Shown: one piece after another, positions 61,637-64,000 of the stretch
How positions within the stretch are numbered: position 1 is the stretch's first letter
How the letters are laid out: every line of letters begins with the position of its first letter
Origin: Isoetes taiwanensis
Taxonomy: Eukaryota; Streptophyta; Lycopodiopsida; Isoetales; Isoetaceae
DNA length: 64,000 nt
Assembly (NCBI GenBank): GCA_021234155.1
Contig: JAJEKV010000003.1
Span: 19,078,386-19,142,385 of the forward strand
Direction: 5' to 3'
Position numbers and translations under genes: made by a program
Notes under the pieces: generated by a model
The model's input: only the letters and a program-made list of their open reading frames with translations
Told to the model about the DNA's origin: nothing
Databases searched by the model: none

Positions 61637-61819
61637 AAAACCCTAATTTTTGGAAGACTTGGAAAATTTCTGGGGTTGGGTAATTCTAGTCTATCTGAGG
61701 TCAAAAATGGGAAATTTGAAAACTAGATGAGATGTTTGAGCAAGGCTAGATTACTTAAAAGATGCTATACAATAACTTGAAGATGATTTGGACAAGTCCT
61801 GGTGAGGAGATGGTAGGAG

Positions 61820-61886
61820 GTCTCACAGCTTGCGCCTCGTTCAAAAACTAATGTTTAGTTCTTCGACCAGGCGCGAGCTGTGAGAC
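61820..61886. repeat. 67-bp hairpin, copy 1
   Basis: GTCTCACAGCTTGCGCCTCG pairs with CCAGGCGCGAGCTGTGAGAC. The inner part also pairs (AACTAA / TTTAGTT). It lies 0.34-0.41 kb past the stop codon of the H3-like gene. Confidence 0.88.
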
Positions 61887-62019
61887 ATCAGTCCCATTTC
61901 GATCAAAAGGTGTCCAATTTGGATAAACTAAGGGTGTAAGGGTGATGGGCTCATCAAATCAGATGGAATTGACCCCTTATTTGGTCGATTTGGAGCTGTT
62001 TTGGTCAAGTTTGGGCGAG

Positions 62020-62086
62020 GTCTCACAGCTTGCGCCTCGCTTCAAAACTAAAATTTAGTTTTGCGACCAGGTGCGAGCTGTGAGAC
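62020..62086. repeat. 67-bp hairpin, copy 2
   Basis: Same sequence as copy 1 with few changes, same orientation and length, 133 bases away. The inner stem is improved (AAAACTAAA / TTTAGTTTT), so base changes keep pairing. Confidence 0.9.
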
Positions 62087-62225
62087 ATCACGTTTTTCGG
62101 TCTGCAAATGTCCTATTTTACTGCAATAAAAGCTAAAACCTACTAACTTGCCCTAATTAATGCAATTAAGATACACAAAATTGCTCTATATTACAAAATT
62201 TTTCAATTATTTACAAAAAAAAGTT

Positions 62226-63830
62226 CTAAGGGCGTTCTCCCTTTATACGGCTCGCAAGACTCATGTCTTGTCGCATTAGGGTTATCCGCTTGGCGTGAAC
62301 AGTGCAAGCTGTTGAATCTTCAAAGTGTTGCACTATCCTTGCCTCAGCCGCCTCTTGCATTGCCAGCAGCGCCTCATCCGTGACTCTGAAGTCTGTCCTG
62401 TAGGCATGCATCACTTCTCGAACTAACCGAGCAAAGGGGGCACGGGGAATTAGAAGACCGTAGCTGCGCTGGAAGTGCCTAATCTCCCGCAGCGCTCTCC
62501 TCTCTACCTCCTTCCTGTCAATCTTCTTCTTGGGTGGCGGCTTGGGGGCCTTGGGCTTTGGTGGTGGCGGCTTTAAAGTTTGCTGCTTCGTTGGTCGCCC
62601 TCCCTCGATGAACCTGACCCTGTTTTCTTCATAATACTTGCTGTATGCCTCCCACTTCTTCATATACGCCTCGTGCTCTCTCATCTTCCTTTCGTATATC
62701 TTGACCCGGTCTGTGACATAAGCTTCACGGGCAGGTCGTGGCTCATTAGAGGTAATTTGAGATCTCCTTTTGTCCCCATAAGAATCCTCCAATAGAATGA
62801 GTACTCTACATCAAACTGCAATTAATGCAGCATTAACAACTTCATTGCTGTCGTTTTTTCCCTATAACTTTTGATCTACTCATGAAAATGCTGCGGCGTT
62901 TGTTGCATTAGATGCAGAATGAAAAGATCTTTCAAGTGATATATGGTTATGATGTATTTCAATACAAGCCATATGTGTTAACCTTAAAAAATATGGTTTT
63001 TTGCTCTTTTCTTATATATTTACATCCCAAAAGATATAACAATGGGTTGTCATTAGAAAGATCTTGAGGAGACAAATCCATTGCCACAAATAGTGTTCGA
63101 ATCGGAGTTTTTGATCAAAAGTTATCGTAGAAAAATGACACTGCAAAAGTTAGTTAGAACTGCATTAATTACTGCTGCCACATAATACTGGAATAAAATA
63201 CACTGGAGCTCTTCTCTTATTGGACAGTTTAAAAAGCTGATGTGGCTTTTTAAGCATCCCTTAATGGGACAAAATGAGATCTCAAATTACCTCTAATGGT
63301 TTCTTCCTATCCCATGCCGGGTACTCAGGGGGCTTCTGCACTTGATCTTGCTGGGGTTGCTCAGGTGCTGGCTGGTCAGGTATTACCTGTTCGTCGCCTG
63401 GGTGTTTAGAAGAGCTTCCACCTGCAGCATTAGGGTTGAAGTCCCCATCCGAAGAGTCGTCGGAGGAGTTCGGAGGTTCATCGGCTTGCCGCTCCTTGAT
63501 GACAATCTTGGGGTTAGGCCTCTTCCTCGGCGGGCAGTCCTTCAGCTTCCTTGTGCTATCCACGAACTTCCCCTTCGCCTTCTTTTTCTCTTCTGCTGCT
63601 TTCTGTTCCTCTTCCTCCCTTTTCCTCTTTTTGTCTTCCTTCCTCTTCTCCCGGCGTTCATATTTCCTAATGAACCTTCTAAGGTCTGCTTCCTCTGCTG
63701 GCTCCAGACCTGTCACCTGCTCTTCCTGCTCGAGGATCTCCGTGGCTGCTTCAGAATGGTCTTCTGCTCTTTCCTGTTCCCGGATCTCCCGCTCTATTTC
63801 CTCATATACCTCCCTTGTCTCCTCGTCCAT
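62226..63830 (-). CDS. Histone H3-like protein with ~260-residue N-terminal extension (2 exons)
   Basis: Exon 1 63830-63291, intron 63290-62742, exon 2 62741-62226: 351 residues in frame. The last 89 residues (263-351) form a full H3 fold: ALREIRHFQRSYGLLIP (alpha-N), PFARLVREV (alpha-1), EALLAMQEAAEARIVQHFED (alpha-2), CTVHAKRITLM (loop 2) and RQDMSLASRIKGERP (alpha-3). HFQ, LLIP, EAAE and LMR recall plant CENH3, but loop 1 (YRTDFRVTD) lacks the usual CENH3 insertion and the end is H3-like. The canonical ARTKQTARKS tail is absent. Instead there is an acidic, Glu/Lys coiled-coil-like region, an acidic Ser/Asp patch (SSDDSSDGDFNP) and a Pro/Lys linker (PPPPKPKAPKPPPKKK). Exon 1 splice joining is my model; alternatively exon 2 starts alone at ATG 62792 (188 residues), inside the foldback repeat. 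Coding-like sequence continues upstream of 63830 in another frame. Confidence 0.8.
62745..63297. mobile_element. Foldback (MITE-like) element forming the H3-like gene's intron
   Basis: Ends are inverted repeats: ATTAGAGGTAATTTGAGATC at 62745 and its complement ending 63297. They are flanked or closed by TA on both sides (TA at 62747-62748 and 63294-63295). Pairing extends inward, e.g. CTATAACTTTTGATC (62863) with GATCAAAAGTTATC (63111) and AACTGCAATTAATGCAG with CTGCATTAATTACTGC-type sequence, so nearly the whole 550 bases fold back. On the minus strand GAG/GTAATT inside one arm is a good splice donor and AATGAG at the other end an acceptor; removal keeps the frame. Confidence 0.82.
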
Positions 63831-63841
63831 GGAGGTTGGTG

Positions 63842-64000
63842 ATGTTGCCTCGTCTGTTCCCTCTTTGGTTGAAGACGTCGATCAGATCGGACGTGTCCTG
63901 CTCTTCGTCCGAAGGTGAACGACCCCCTTTCGTGAGCCTCTCGCGAAGCATCTGTCGAATGATCTCAGCCTCCGTGGCGCTGGTGGTTTCGCCTGGGCGA
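63842..64000 (-). CDS. Coding-like sequence upstream of the H3-like ATG, different frame
   Basis: A minus-strand frame reads TTSATEAEIIRQMLRERLTK, then GRSPSDEEQDTSDLIDVF, open to the window edge. Near 63875 the plausible coding sense passes to the frame of the H3-like protein (GTDEATSPTSMDEE), implying a 1-base indel or an exon junction. The true N-terminus may therefore lie outside the window. Confidence 0.45.

Noticed and set aside
63342-63918. Long plus-strand open frames opposite the H3-like exon 1
   Set aside because: Antisense of a Glu/Lys-rich exon, giving Phe/Leu/Ser-rich shadow translation.

Overview
This is nuclear DNA of a land plant. The evidence is intron-rich genes with GT-AG splice sites, an ERECTA-type receptor-kinase remnant, plant-type VPS41, INTS11/CPSF73-II and ABCD-transporter remnants, Ty1/copia and chromodomain Ty3/gypsy retrotransposons, and an hAT transposon. 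A broken Crypton-like tyrosine recombinase, rarely noted in seed plants, makes a seed-free plant (fern, lycophyte or bryophyte) my guess, but the sequence does not settle this.

Layout. 0.1-3.2 kb: decayed tyrosine-recombinase (Crypton/DUF3504-like) element, plus strand. 4.1-11.4 kb: intact 12-exon gene for a DnaJ-TPR protein with an FVFG-repeat N-terminus. 13.2-15.1 kb: intact 7-exon SDR-family gene (At1g32220-like), minus strand. 15.2-27 kb: gene-poor DNA with remnants of an ERECTA-like kinase, INTS11/CPSF73-II and VPS41, and simple repeats. 27.4-39.5 kb: dense repeats: a 1.6-kb gypsy LTR, at least three 3' ends of one LINE family with pentamer tails, a 2.4-kb direct duplication and a ~180-bp (AC)n tract. 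39.69-48.05 kb: an hAT element with 8-bp target-site duplication. It carries a peroxisomal-type ABC-transporter gene fragment and is itself interrupted by a young 4.67-kb copia element. 48.2-48.7 kb: diverged tandem array. 49.4-50.8 kb: small four-exon coiled-coil gene, minus strand. 52.2-59.8 kb: gypsy chromovirus remnant, minus strand, with one complete LTR and a partial LTR beside it. 60.0-61.6 kb: broken minus-strand coding sequence behind a TATA box. 61.8-62.1 kb: two copies of a 67-bp hairpin. 62.2-64 kb: a histone H3-like gene, minus strand.

The most striking feature is that H3-like gene. It has a full H3 histone fold with several CENH3-like residues, but instead of the canonical tail it has about 260 residues of charged, proline-rich and coiled-coil-like sequence. 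Its coding region is split by a ~550-bp foldback (MITE-like) element. Removing this element at a GT...AG pair inside its inverted repeats joins the two halves in frame. The gene lies on the same strand as the gypsy gag-pol remnant, upstream of gag, and no 5' LTR is visible between them. It could therefore be a host centromeric/variant H3 gene or cargo of a retroelement.

The genes shown do not form a pathway. Functional host genes are the DnaJ-TPR gene, the SDR gene, probably the small coiled-coil gene, and possibly the H3-like gene. The rest is mobile DNA and captured or decayed gene pieces.
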